A stretch of 10,654 nucleotides of DNA, from assembly GCA_023416895.1 (NCBI GenBank), contig JAEZGQ010000145.1:1-10654 (forward strand), read 5' to 3'. The position numbers and the translations under genes were made by a program. Below the pieces are notes generated by a model, which was given only the letters and a program-made list of their open reading frames with translations, had not been told where the DNA came from and ran no database searches. The stretch comes from Bacillota bacterium (GTDB taxonomy: Bacteria > Bacillota > Clostridia > Christensenellales > CAG-138). Each line of letters begins with the position of its first letter. Position 1 is the stretch's first letter. Positions 1-5,785 of the stretch are shown here, in pieces.

Positions 1-581
1 TGCTTGCGTATGTGAAAGAGCTTGAGGCCATCGGCACCACCGTTTCCATGCTTACCGATACCGAGGGGAACGGCGCGTACGGCGACGGCGACCGCATAAG
101 GGTTGCTGGCATCATCACCGCGGCGCGCACAAAGGCTACCAAATCCGGTAGCGGCATTATGGGCTACGCGACGCTTGAAGACCTTACGGGAGCCATCGAA
201 CTCATCGCATTTCCTTCTACCTACCAGCGGTTGTCAAGCGCCATGCGCCCCGATAGCGTTGTTGCGATAAGCGGCAGGCTCAGCATGCGCGAGGATCAGC
301 CAAACTCAATCCATGTCGATGAGATCACCCCGCTTAGAAGAATCGGCGCAAACCAAAAGCTTTATCTTAAACTTGACATGGCCGACAAGGAAGTTACAGG
401 CAGGCTGTGGGCGCTGATTCAGCAATTTCCGGGCAATGTGCCGGTGGTGCTGTACGACTACAAAACCAACCAGCAAAAACTTGTGCCAAAAAGCCTTTTT
501 GTAAACCTTTCAAGCGGTTTTCTCAATGGCTGTTCCGATCTTTTGGGTACGGAAAACATAAAAATCAAAACGGAGGAATGA
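1..581 (+). CDS. dnaE: DNA polymerase III alpha subunit, C-terminal part (5' partial)
   Basis: This is the last 192 codons of the replicative polymerase alpha subunit, which runs in off the left edge (reading frame begins at base 3). The catalytic PHP, palm and finger regions lie outside the window. Visible is the OB-fold, from about residue 30 of the fragment: RVAGIITAARTKATKSG, then GYATLEDLTGAIELIAFP, then SVVAISGRLSMRED and a VDEITPL strand. This is the nucleic-acid-binding motif found near the end of DnaE proteins. It is followed by a C-terminal domain (KLYLKLDM onward, ending NIKIKTEE) of the kind seen in Firmicutes/Clostridia DnaE1. The GTG at 12 is only an internal valine codon, not a start. 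The TGA at 579-581 is followed 3 nt later by the next gene, whose Shine-Dalgarno (GGAGG, 572-576) lies inside this reading frame, so the two are probably co-transcribed. Family assignment is confident; DnaE rather than PolC is inferred from the OB-fold at the C-terminal end. Confidence 0.93.
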   Translation, partial: LAYVKELEAIGTTVSMLTDTEGNGAYGDGDRIRVAGIITAARTKATKSGSGIMGYATLEDLTGAIELIAFPSTYQRLSSAMRPDSVVAISGRLSMREDQPNSIHVDEITPLRRIGANQKLYLKLDMADKEVTGRLWALIQQFPGNVPVVLYDYKTNQQKLVPKSLFVNLSSGFLNGCSDLLGTENIKIKTEE

Positions 582-584
582 TCC

Positions 585-1364
585 GTGGATTTTGGAATGC
601 CCACGCTTTTGGAACTGCCTTCCTTACGTGAAAACGCGGCTTTATGTGCGCAGCTTGGGCTTCGCTTCGTGGAAATCAACATGAATTTTCCACAGTATCA
701 GCCCGATGTTTTGGATGTAAAAGAGATTTTGTCTTTGCGCGAAGCGTTTCAAATTTATTTTACCATCCACATGGAGGAGGCGTTTAGCCCCTGCGACTTT
801 AACGCAGCGGTTCGAAAAGCCTACCTCGATACTGCCCTGAAGGTAGCAAAGCTTGCAAAGACAATTGAAGCGCCCGTGGTTACGCTGCACCTGAACAAGG
901 GTATTTTTATAAAACTGCCCACCGAAAAGGTTTTTTTGTACGAGCGGAATGAAAACCACTATAAAGCATGCATGGAACAGTTCGCGAAGCTTTGTGAAAG
1001 GGAGGCGGCGTCTTCAATCTTTTGCGTAGAAAATACGGGTGGCTTTGCGCCGTTTGAAACGCGGGCAGTCGAGCGGCTTTTTGAGTACAAATGTTATGGA
1101 CTAACGTTTGATGTGGGGCATAGCCACGCGGCAAACGGCGTGGATGAGCCGTTTTACGAGTGCCATCGCGGCCGCCTTATGCATATGCATCTGCACGACG
1201 CGAAGGGAACGAGCAACCATCTTGCCTTGGGGGATGGGGAAATTGACCTTAACGGAAGGCTTGCGCTTGCAAAGGAACGCGGCTGCCGCGTTGTGTTGGA
1301 AACGAAAACCGTAGACGCGCTTTCGCGCTCGGTCGAATACCTCAAGAAAAGTGGCGCAATGTGA
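585..1364 (+). CDS. TIM-barrel protein, AP-endonuclease-2 / sugar phosphate isomerase superfamily
   Basis: A 259-aa protein of the xylose-isomerase-like TIM-barrel superfamily. Candidate metal ligands sit at the ends of successive strands: VEIN (E30), TIHMEE (H62), TLHLNKG (H102), VENTGG (E149), FDVGHSHA (D176, H179), MHLHDAKG (H201), NHLALGDGEID (H211) and VVLET (E238). By eye these match eight of the nine zinc-ligand positions of endonuclease IV (H69, H109, E145, D179, H182, H216, H231, E261); the D229 position is a serine. Sugar isomerases/epimerases of the same fold share part of this set, so the substrate (abasic DNA or a sugar) cannot be decided here. The start is GTG at 585, placed by GGAGG at 572-576 with 8-nt spacing. 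It follows dnaE by 3 nt and is presumably in its transcript. At 259 aa it is somewhat shorter than a typical endonuclease IV. No signal peptide or membrane segment is visible, so it is cytoplasmic. Confidence 0.85.
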   Translation: MDFGMPTLLELPSLRENAALCAQLGLRFVEINMNFPQYQPDVLDVKEILSLREAFQIYFTIHMEEAFSPCDFNAAVRKAYLDTALKVAKLAKTIEAPVVTLHLNKGIFIKLPTEKVFLYERNENHYKACMEQFAKLCEREAASSIFCVENTGGFAPFETRAVERLFEYKCYGLTFDVGHSHAANGVDEPFYECHRGRLMHMHLHDAKGTSNHLALGDGEIDLNGRLALAKERGCRVVLETKTVDALSRSVEYLKKSGAM

Positions 1365-1458
1365 CCGTAAGAATGCCACGGTTTTCAAGGGGAAAGCAGC
1401 ACTTCTTAAATGGCCTATTTTCGCCGCAAATCAGTCTTAGGTAAAATCAGCGAACTGT

Positions 1459-1487
1459 TTGCAAGGAATAAATATATTCGGTATAAT
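1459..1487 (+). promoter_or_regulatory. Candidate sigma-A promoter for pfkA-rlmD
   Basis: TTGCAA at 1459-1464 (4/6 match to TTGACA), a 17-nt spacer, and a perfect TATAAT at 1482-1487, about 110 nt upstream of the pfkA start. The -10 hexamer lies within the left arm of the hairpin described at 1479-1520, so a protein bound to that palindrome would block the promoter. An equally consistent reading is that the palindrome is only a terminator and the hexamer match is chance. No better promoter was seen in the 233-nt gap. Confidence 0.45.
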
Positions 1488-1520
1488 AACCGCAGGCGGT
1501 TGTTATACTGCTTTCTTTAT
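1479..1520 (+). terminator. 14-bp hairpin between the dnaE unit and pfkA (terminator or operator)
   Basis: Arms 1479-1492 and 1497-1510 pair over 14 bp with no mismatches if two G-U pairs are allowed; the loop is CAGG. The following bases, CTTTCTTTAT (1511-1520), form a pyrimidine-rich, imperfect U-tail. The place (115 nt after the TIM-barrel gene) suits an intrinsic terminator of the dnaE transcript. The same palindrome covers the TATAAT of the candidate pfkA promoter, so a dual or operator role is possible. The tail is weak for a terminator. Confidence 0.5.
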
Positions 1521-1526
1521 GCCGAC

Positions 1527-1546
1527 ACAACAGTTCTTACTGTTGT
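1527..1546 (+). repeat. Perfect 8-bp inverted repeat in the pfkA leader
   Basis: ACAACAGT (1527-1534), loop TCTT, ACTGTTGT (1539-1546). It is perfect and symmetrical. If transcription begins at the candidate promoter upstream, it lies in the 5' untranslated region of pfkA and could form an RNA hairpin; otherwise it could be an operator for a dimeric repressor. There is no U-run behind it (ATTGGCTG), so it is not an intrinsic terminator by itself. Confidence 0.5.
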
Positions 1547-1597
1547 ATTGGCTGATAGCTTGCAACGCCAAAGGTTTGCCATAAGGAGATGGGTTTG

Positions 1598-2560
1598 ATG
1601 AAGCGCATCGGTATTTTGACCAGCGGAGGGGATACCCCCGGCATGAATTCCGCTATTTTGGCGGTCGTAAAGGAGTGCCTGTGCAGGGGTTTTTCACCCA
1701 TTGGCATTTACCATGGCTACCGTGGGCTCATGGAGGGCAAAATAAGCCAGCTCGAGCATGAGGATGTGGATGAGATCATCCACAAAGGCGGCACCATTTT
1801 GCGGACCGCGCGCAGCGAGGAATTCAAGCAGCCCGAAGGACTGAACAAAGCCCTCAAAATGATACGTGCCTACGAACTTGACGGCATCGTGATCGTTGGC
1901 GGCGACGGCAGCTTTAAAGGTGCGAAGCTTCTTTACGACAACGGCGTAAAAACCATCGGCATACCGGGCACCATCGACAACGATCTTGGTTATACCGATT
2001 TTACGATTGGCTTTGATACGGCAGTCAACAACATCACCACCGAAATTTACAAAATTCGCGATACCATGCGCGCACACGACCGCGTGGGCGTGATTGAGGT
2101 AATGGGCCGAAACTGCGGAGACATTGCGCTTTGGTCCGGCGTTGCGGGCGGGGCGGACATTATCCTTGTTCCCGAAGTTGACTATCCGTGGGAGTGCGCG
2201 GCGGAGGAGCTTGCCAACAACAAACTTAAGGGCAAGCTTACAAGCATTGTCATGATCGCCGAAGGTGCGGGTCACGCGGAGGAATTTGCAAATTATGTGC
2301 GCGAGCACACGGACGTGGAAATTAAGGCGATCGTTCCCGGCTACATTCAACGCGGCGGCAACCCTACGGCGTTCGATAGAGTGCTTGCAGTGCGCCTCGG
2401 GCAGCGCGCGGTGGAGCTTCTTGCTGCGGACATCGGCGGCAGGGCGGTAGGCATACGTGACAACAAAATTGTTGATGTAAGCCTTGAAGAAGCCGTTGCG
2501 CCGGCAAATAGTTTTAACGAGCGGCTTTATAAGTTCAACGAGGTATTGGCGAGGTTTTGA
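1598..2560 (+). CDS. pfkA: ATP-dependent 6-phosphofructokinase
   Basis: Phosphorylates fructose-6-phosphate to fructose-1,6-bisphosphate, the committed step of glycolysis, in the cytoplasm. The 320-aa length is normal for bacterial PfkA. Aligned by eye, the landmarks fall at the E. coli numbering: SGGD (G11), R72, GGDGS (D103, G104), PGTIDND (G124, catalytic D127), R162, MGR (169-171), E222 and QRGG (R252). G104 and G124 are the residues that mark ATP rather than pyrophosphate dependence. The F6P contacts R243 and H249 are K and Y here. Several effector-site residues also differ (L21, H54, D187 instead of R, R, E), while K211 and K213 are kept. The start is ATG 1598, because AAGGAG (1583-1588) sits 9 nt upstream; an in-frame ATG at 1589 directly abuts that site and is unlikely. 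The gene overlaps rlmD by 1 nt. Two inverted repeats lie upstream. Confidence 0.97.
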   Translation: MKRIGILTSGGDTPGMNSAILAVVKECLCRGFSPIGIYHGYRGLMEGKISQLEHEDVDEIIHKGGTILRTARSEEFKQPEGLNKALKMIRAYELDGIVIVGGDGSFKGAKLLYDNGVKTIGIPGTIDNDLGYTDFTIGFDTAVNNITTEIYKIRDTMRAHDRVGVIEVMGRNCGDIALWSGVAGGADIILVPEVDYPWECAAEELANNKLKGKLTSIVMIAEGAGHAEEFANYVREHTDVEIKAIVPGYIQRGGNPTAFDRVLAVRLGQRAVELLAADIGGRAVGIRDNKIVDVSLEEAVAPANSFNERLYKFNEVLARF

Positions 2561-3930
2561 TGAAGCAGCAAAGCGCGCCGCCTTTGGCGCGAAATGACGA
2601 CGTTGTTTTAACCGTAGATTCGCTTGGCTCCGAAGGGCAGGGCGTTGGGCGGTATGAAGGGTTTGCCGTGTTTGTGCCGGGTGCCTTGCCCGGTGAAACG
2701 GTGCATACGCACATCATCAAGGTTACATCCTCCTACGCGGTCGGCAAGCTAACGGGCATCGCGGTGCAGTCCCCGCAAAGGGTCGCGCCTTCGTGCCCGC
2801 TTTTTTCGCGTTGCGGCGGTTGTTCGCTGCAACACATGGATTACGAAGCTCAGCTTTTGTACAAGCAAAAGGTCGTTTCCGACGCGTTTAAGCGGCTCGG
2901 CGGGTTTAACGACGTTGTTGTTGCCAAAACGCTCGGTATGGAAAACCCGTGGCACTACCGCAACAAGGGCAGTTTTCCCTTTGCAAACATGAACGGCGTT
3001 GTGGAAACCGGCTTTTTTGCTCAGCGCAGCCACCGCATTGTTCCGCTTGAGGCGTGCCCAATCGAGCAGAAAAGCGCAATCCTCGTTGCGCTGGCGGTGC
3101 GCCAATGGGCGAGGGAATGCGGCATATTCGTATACGAGGAGGAATCGCACAAGGGCATTTTGCGCCACGCCATGGCGCGCATTGCTTCGGATGGCGGCGT
3201 AATGGCGGTGGTGGTTACAACGGGTGCGCTGCCGCAAGCGCAAAAGCTCGTTTCCCTGTTGAAAAGCAAGGTTCCAAACCTAAAAAGCATCATCCACAAC
3301 ATAAACAGCGCACAAACCAATGTAATTTTAGGAAGCAGATACCAAACCCTTTGGGGCGATGAGCGCATCGAGCATACGCTTTGCGGTCTTGCGTTTTCCG
3401 TAAGTGCCGCATCGTTTTTGCAGGTGAACACGGAGCAGACGGAAAAACTTTATGAAACCGCGCTTGCCTATTTGAACCCGCAAGGCAACGAAACCGTTGC
3501 CGACGTTTATTGCGGCATCGGCACCATTTCGCTCATGCTTGCAAAGCGCGCGCGGCGCGTAATCGGCATTGAAAACGTGCCGCAGGCCGTGGAAGATGCA
3601 AAACACAACGCGGAAAAGAACCGCATCAAAAACGCCGAGTTTTTGTGCGGCAATGCGGAAACCGTTTTGCCCGCGCTTGTGAAGGATGGCGTCCGTCTTG
3701 ATGCCGCCATCGTTGACCCTCCGCGTAAGGGCTGCGAGGAAGCCGCCTTAAAGGCGATTGCTGAGTCGGGCGTGAATCGGCTTGTTTATGTGTCCTGCAA
3801 CCCATCGACCCTCGCTCGCGACTGCCGAACGCTTACGGAGCTCGGTCTTGAGATCAACTCCGTGCAACCGGTCGATATGTTCCCGCAAACGGAACACGTT
3901 GAAACAATTGCTTTGATGTTGAAAATGTGA
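2560..3930 (+). CDS. rlmD: 23S rRNA (uracil-C5)-methyltransferase, RlmD/RumA type
   Basis: SAM-dependent methylation of a uracil C5 in 23S rRNA (U1939 in the E. coli enzyme; Gram-positive relatives may also do U747). The 456-aa order is standard. An N-terminal TRAM RNA-binding domain spans about residues 12-70 (LGSEGQGVGRYEGFAVFV). Cysteines for a [4Fe-4S] cluster are C79, C85 and C88 (CPLFSRCGGC) plus C166 (EACPIEQ). The Rossmann-like methyltransferase domain has the SAM motif DVYCGIGTISLMLA near 315-328 and the VDPPRKGC motif. The catalytic cysteine is C413 in YVSCNPSTLARD, and the terminus is FPQTEHVETIALM. The start ATG 2560 overlaps the pfkA stop as TGATG, with GAGG at 2551-2554 as ribosome site, implying translational coupling; a TTG at 2557 is a less likely start. 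The pairing with pfkA looks like simple co-transcription. Which uracil is methylated cannot be told from sequence. Confidence 0.95.
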   Translation: MKQQSAPPLARNDDVVLTVDSLGSEGQGVGRYEGFAVFVPGALPGETVHTHIIKVTSSYAVGKLTGIAVQSPQRVAPSCPLFSRCGGCSLQHMDYEAQLLYKQKVVSDAFKRLGGFNDVVVAKTLGMENPWHYRNKGSFPFANMNGVVETGFFAQRSHRIVPLEACPIEQKSAILVALAVRQWARECGIFVYEEESHKGILRHAMARIASDGGVMAVVVTTGALPQAQKLVSLLKSKVPNLKSIIHNINSAQTNVILGSRYQTLWGDERIEHTLCGLAFSVSAASFLQVNTEQTEKLYETALAYLNPQGNETVADVYCGIGTISLMLAKRARRVIGIENVPQAVEDAKHNAEKNRIKNAEFLCGNAETVLPALVKDGVRLDAAIVDPPRKGCEEAALKAIAESGVNRLVYVSCNPSTLARDCRTLTELGLEINSVQPVDMFPQTEHVETIALMLKM

Positions 3931-4052
3931 AACACTGAAAGCGTTAAAAATACTGGATTACAAAGAATCTATAATATAAAAACGCATATTTCGATTAATT
4001 ATACCTCTTGATATGAAAAACATAATAGTCTAGTAGAATACCTCTTTGTATT

Positions 4053-4081
4053 TTGTAGAATGATCAGCCGGCAATTATTAT
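4053..4081 (+). promoter_or_regulatory. Weak promoter candidate before the AT-rich GNAT gene
   Basis: TTGTAG (4053-4058), 17-nt spacer, TATTAT (4076-4081, 5/6). The -35 is poor (3/6), and AT-rich DNA gives such matches by chance. If it is real, the transcript would begin almost at the ATG at 4091, which would favour translation from the second ATG at 4115. The rest of the 3931-4090 gap is AT-rich with no gene or convincing terminator for rlmD. Confidence 0.22.
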
Positions 4082-4090
4082 ACTCAAAAG

Positions 4091-4723
4091 ATGAAATTAG
4101 AAAGTGATAAGATCATGAAGAAAAATAGCAATTTAGCAATTAAACCAGTTCTTGCAGGAGAGAAAGTTATCTTAAGGCCATTTGAGGAAAAAGATTTCGA
4201 GATTATGTGTGAAATTCTCAACGAACCGGGTTTGAAAAAGTTAACAGGTTCTGTTTCAAGTGATGAAGAAGCAAATGCCGCTCCACTACCGGAAGAAACA
4301 GAAAAAATCCGAAAGTGGTATATGACCCGCAATGAGCAGAAAGATCGATTGGATCTCGCTGTAGTGTACAAAGAGAATGATCAAATAATTGGAGAAGTAG
4401 TTTTTAATGAATATGATGAAGAGACCAATAATGTAAATTTTAGGGTTCTGCTAAGTGAAACTAGTTGCAACAAGGGGGTGGGAACAGAAGCAATATCTAT
4501 GTTTATACAATATGGTATGGAAGAACTGGAACTACATAAAATAAGTTTGGAAGTTTTTAGTTTTAATTCTAGAGCGGAAAGAGTTTATCAAAAAGTAGGA
4601 TTTAAACTAGAGGGGATTAAGAGAGAAGATTTCCTTTACAATCAGGAATATATTGATACAAAAATCTATGGATTGCTGAAGGCAGATTATTTGGATAATA
4701 AAAGTAGCAAACTGCCTCTATAG
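4091..4723 (+). CDS. GNAT-family N-acetyltransferase (RimJ/RimL-like), AT-rich
   Basis: A 210-aa acetyl-CoA-dependent acetyltransferase; acceptor unknown. The N-terminal part reads GEKVILRPFEEKDFE, the usual opening of RimJ/RimL-type GNATs. An acetyl-CoA pyrophosphate loop lies at about residues 126-131 (CNKGVG followed by TEAI), then SFNSRAERVYQKVGFKLEG, the conserved Asn/Tyr region near the C-terminal strand, and a YGLLKADY end. Neither candidate start has a good ribosome site: ATG 4091 gives the longest frame and ATG 4115 (MKKNSNLAIKP) is equally plausible. Base composition is strikingly AT-rich compared with pfkA and rlmD just upstream (many AAA, TTA, ATA, AAT codons), which suggests horizontal transfer. 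It stands alone, with a terminator 150 nt downstream. Relatives acetylate ribosomal protein N-termini, polyamines or drugs; none can be chosen here. Confidence 0.85.
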   Translation: MKLESDKIMKKNSNLAIKPVLAGEKVILRPFEEKDFEIMCEILNEPGLKKLTGSVSSDEEANAAPLPEETEKIRKWYMTRNEQKDRLDLAVVYKENDQIIGEVVFNEYDEETNNVNFRVLLSETSCNKGVGTEAISMFIQYGMEELELHKISLEVFSFNSRAERVYQKVGFKLEGIKREDFLYNQEYIDTKIYGLLKADYLDNKSSKLPL

Positions 4724-4743
4724 AAGACAAAGGCGAAAATATA

Positions 4744-4790
4744 AAATTTGTGCTCGATAAAGGCGCATGGTAAATTGCCTTTGAGCAAAT
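4744..4790 (+). repeat. Imperfect long inverted repeat downstream of the AT-rich GNAT gene
   Basis: The left arm (ATTTGTGCTCGATAAAGGC, about 4745-4763) and right arm (GCCTTTGAGCAAAT, about 4776-4789) pair over roughly 14 bp if two small bulges are allowed in the left arm. The hairpin lies 20 nt after the GNAT stop and has no U-run, so it is not a classic terminator. The surrounding 4724-4874 is AT-rich and holds no intact gene. Confidence 0.3.
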
Positions 4791-4874
4791 TTGTTAAAGG
4801 AATGAAGTCGTGAATAGCCCGGTAAATCTAAATATTTAGGATTTTCTAGTTTTAGCTTAAAAATAGGTTTTATC

Positions 4875-4908
4875 GCTCCGTAGGATATGTCTACGGAGCC
4901 ATTTTTTT
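4875..4908 (+). terminator. Rho-independent terminator
   Basis: A perfect 9-bp stem, GCTCCGTAG (4875-4883) with CTACGGAGC (4891-4899), a 7-nt loop, then CA and seven T residues (4902-4908). The U-tail is only on the + strand side, so it ends transcription coming from the upstream GNAT gene. It insulates the promoter that begins 10 nt later. Confidence 0.92.
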
Positions 4909-4917
4909 GGTGAACTA

Positions 4918-4946
4918 TTGACACGGGATTACATGCATATTACAAT
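4918..4946 (+). promoter_or_regulatory. Strong sigma-A promoter of the tetR operon
   Basis: A perfect -35 TTGACA (4918-4923), exactly 17 nt, then TACAAT (4941-4946, 5/6 match to TATAAT). The predicted start is near 4953, about 26 nt before the tetR ATG. The palindromic operator candidates begin within the -10 box, as expected for a repressed, autoregulated promoter. Confidence 0.85.
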
Positions 4947-4977
4947 GACTGAAAAGTCAATGAACAAGAGGTCATTG
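4943..4977 (+). promoter_or_regulatory. Probable TetR operator: nested inverted repeats over the start site
   Basis: TGACT (4946-4950), GAAA, AGTCA (4955-4959) is a perfect 5-bp-arm palindrome. In addition CAATGAC (4943-4949) is repeated inverted as GTCATTG (4971-4977). TGACT-N4-AGTCA resembles sites bound by TetR-family repressors. Both elements lie between the -10 box and the tetR ATG, so occupancy would block transcription. Autoregulation is inferred from position and symmetry. Confidence 0.65.
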
Positions 4978-4978
4978 A

Positions 4979-5584
4979 ATGAAAAATACTAGCCGAAGAT
5001 TACAAAAGGAGCAGACAAAAGCTCTGCTTTTAAAAACAGCATACGATGTATTTTCAGAGAAAGGCATCATGAATACCCGCGTATCCGATATTGCGCAAGC
5101 TGGGGAAGTTTCCCATGGTACCATATTCGTACATTTTCGTTCAATGGAGGCGTTGATTGAGGAAGTGGTCGCCTTCTATGCACAAAAAATCGCTCTGCGT
5201 ACCCATGTACTTTCGGAGTCCTGCTGCTGCCTCTCTGAACTTCTGCAAGCACATCTTGACGGAATCATGGAGTATGAGCCGTTCTACACAAGGCTCATCA
5301 TTGAAAACAGACTTTTGCCACCCGGTGCAAGGGACAGTTTTCTTGCGATCCAGTCTGCCATTTCCTTTCACTTTAGTCAGATTGTGCAGCGGGAGCATGG
5401 AGCTGCCCAAACTGACGAAATTCCTTCTTACCTGCTGTTTAATATGTGGATGGGGTTGGTTCATTATTATCTTGCAAATGGGGATCTGTTTGCACCCGAA
5501 GGCGATGTCATTCGTCGCTATGGACAAACCCTAATTCAAAACTTTCTAAAATTGACGATGAAAGGAGAAAAGCAGAATGGATGA
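4979..5584 (+). CDS. TetR/AcrR-family transcriptional regulator
   Basis: A 201-aa repressor-type DNA-binding protein. The N-terminal TetR HTH covers about residues 14-60: LLLKTAYDVFSEKG, then TRVSDIAQAGEVSHGTIFVHF with the recognition helix near 44-53, then RSMEALIEEVV. The rest is a helical ligand/dimer domain without a specific signature; ligand unknown. It contains three consecutive cysteines (C82-C84) in the first helices after the DNA-binding domain, which could be a thiol sensor. ATG 4979 is preceded by AAGAGG (4966-4971) at 7-nt spacing. The promoter and nested palindromes immediately upstream indicate autoregulation. Its end overlaps the next gene by 8 nt, and AAGGAG for that gene lies inside this frame, so regulator and downstream genes form one operon that it probably controls. 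Membership of the family is clear; the role is inferred. Confidence 0.92.
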   Translation: MKNTSRRLQKEQTKALLLKTAYDVFSEKGIMNTRVSDIAQAGEVSHGTIFVHFRSMEALIEEVVAFYAQKIALRTHVLSESCCCLSELLQAHLDGIMEYEPFYTRLIIENRLLPPGARDSFLAIQSAISFHFSQIVQREHGAAQTDEIPSYLLFNMWMGLVHYYLANGDLFAPEGDVIRRYGQTLIQNFLKLTMKGEKQNG

Positions 5585-5783
5585 TTATCCTCCCGAACTT
5601 TTAAAAGCAAAATCCTGTTACGGGCACCTCGGCGGAACGCTGGGTAACCGGTTGTTTGAGCGTCTGCTTGCGCTTCGCTGGTTCGAGCGGGAAGAGGGGA
5701 CGTCAACCGTGTACCGGCTGACAGAAATCGGAATAGAAGAACTTACTAGGCTGGGCGTTGACTTTATGAAAAGAGGGAAATAG
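5577..5783 (+). CDS. Small protein resembling the C-terminal domain of ArsR-type regulators
   Basis: A 68-aa protein. The segment KSCYGHLGGTLGNRLFERLL and the following WFEREEGTSTVYRLTEIG, then IEELTRLGV, resemble the region after the helix-turn-helix in a subset of ArsR-family regulators, whose versions read approximately ARTCYDHLAGRLG...L.LT..G...L..LG. The HTH half is missing, so by itself it should not bind DNA through the usual motif. It is nevertheless a proper gene: AAGGAG (5562-5567) sits 9 nt before ATG 5577, it overlaps tetR by 8 nt, and the next gene starts 2 nt after its stop. It could be a partner or ligand-binding subunit for the TetR protein, or a residue of a once larger regulator. 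The family resemblance is from memory of the motif, not from a search. Confidence 0.62.
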   Translation: MDDYPPELLKAKSCYGHLGGTLGNRLFERLLALRWFEREEGTSTVYRLTEIGIEELTRLGVDFMKRGK

Positions 5784-5785
5784 AT

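Noticed and set aside
1410..1598. 62-codon + strand frame between the TIM-barrel gene and pfkA
   Set aside because: No ribosome site, overlaps the hairpins and the pfkA ribosome site, and the sequence has no protein-like pattern.
1694..2350. 218-codon minus-strand frame inside pfkA
   Set aside because: Lies wholly opposite a certain gene; codon bias of GC-rich DNA keeps the antisense frame open. No ribosome site or motif.
2749..3243. 164-codon minus-strand frame inside rlmD
   Set aside because: Antisense shadow of rlmD with basic, low-information composition.
4724..4874. Possible gene fragment (DKGENIKFVLDKGAW, stop, IAFEQIC) after the AT-rich GNAT
   Set aside because: Short pieces broken by stops, and no family recognised; cannot be separated from chance.
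4718..4924. 68-codon minus-strand frame across the terminator
   Set aside because: Runs through the terminator hairpin and promoter; no ribosome site.
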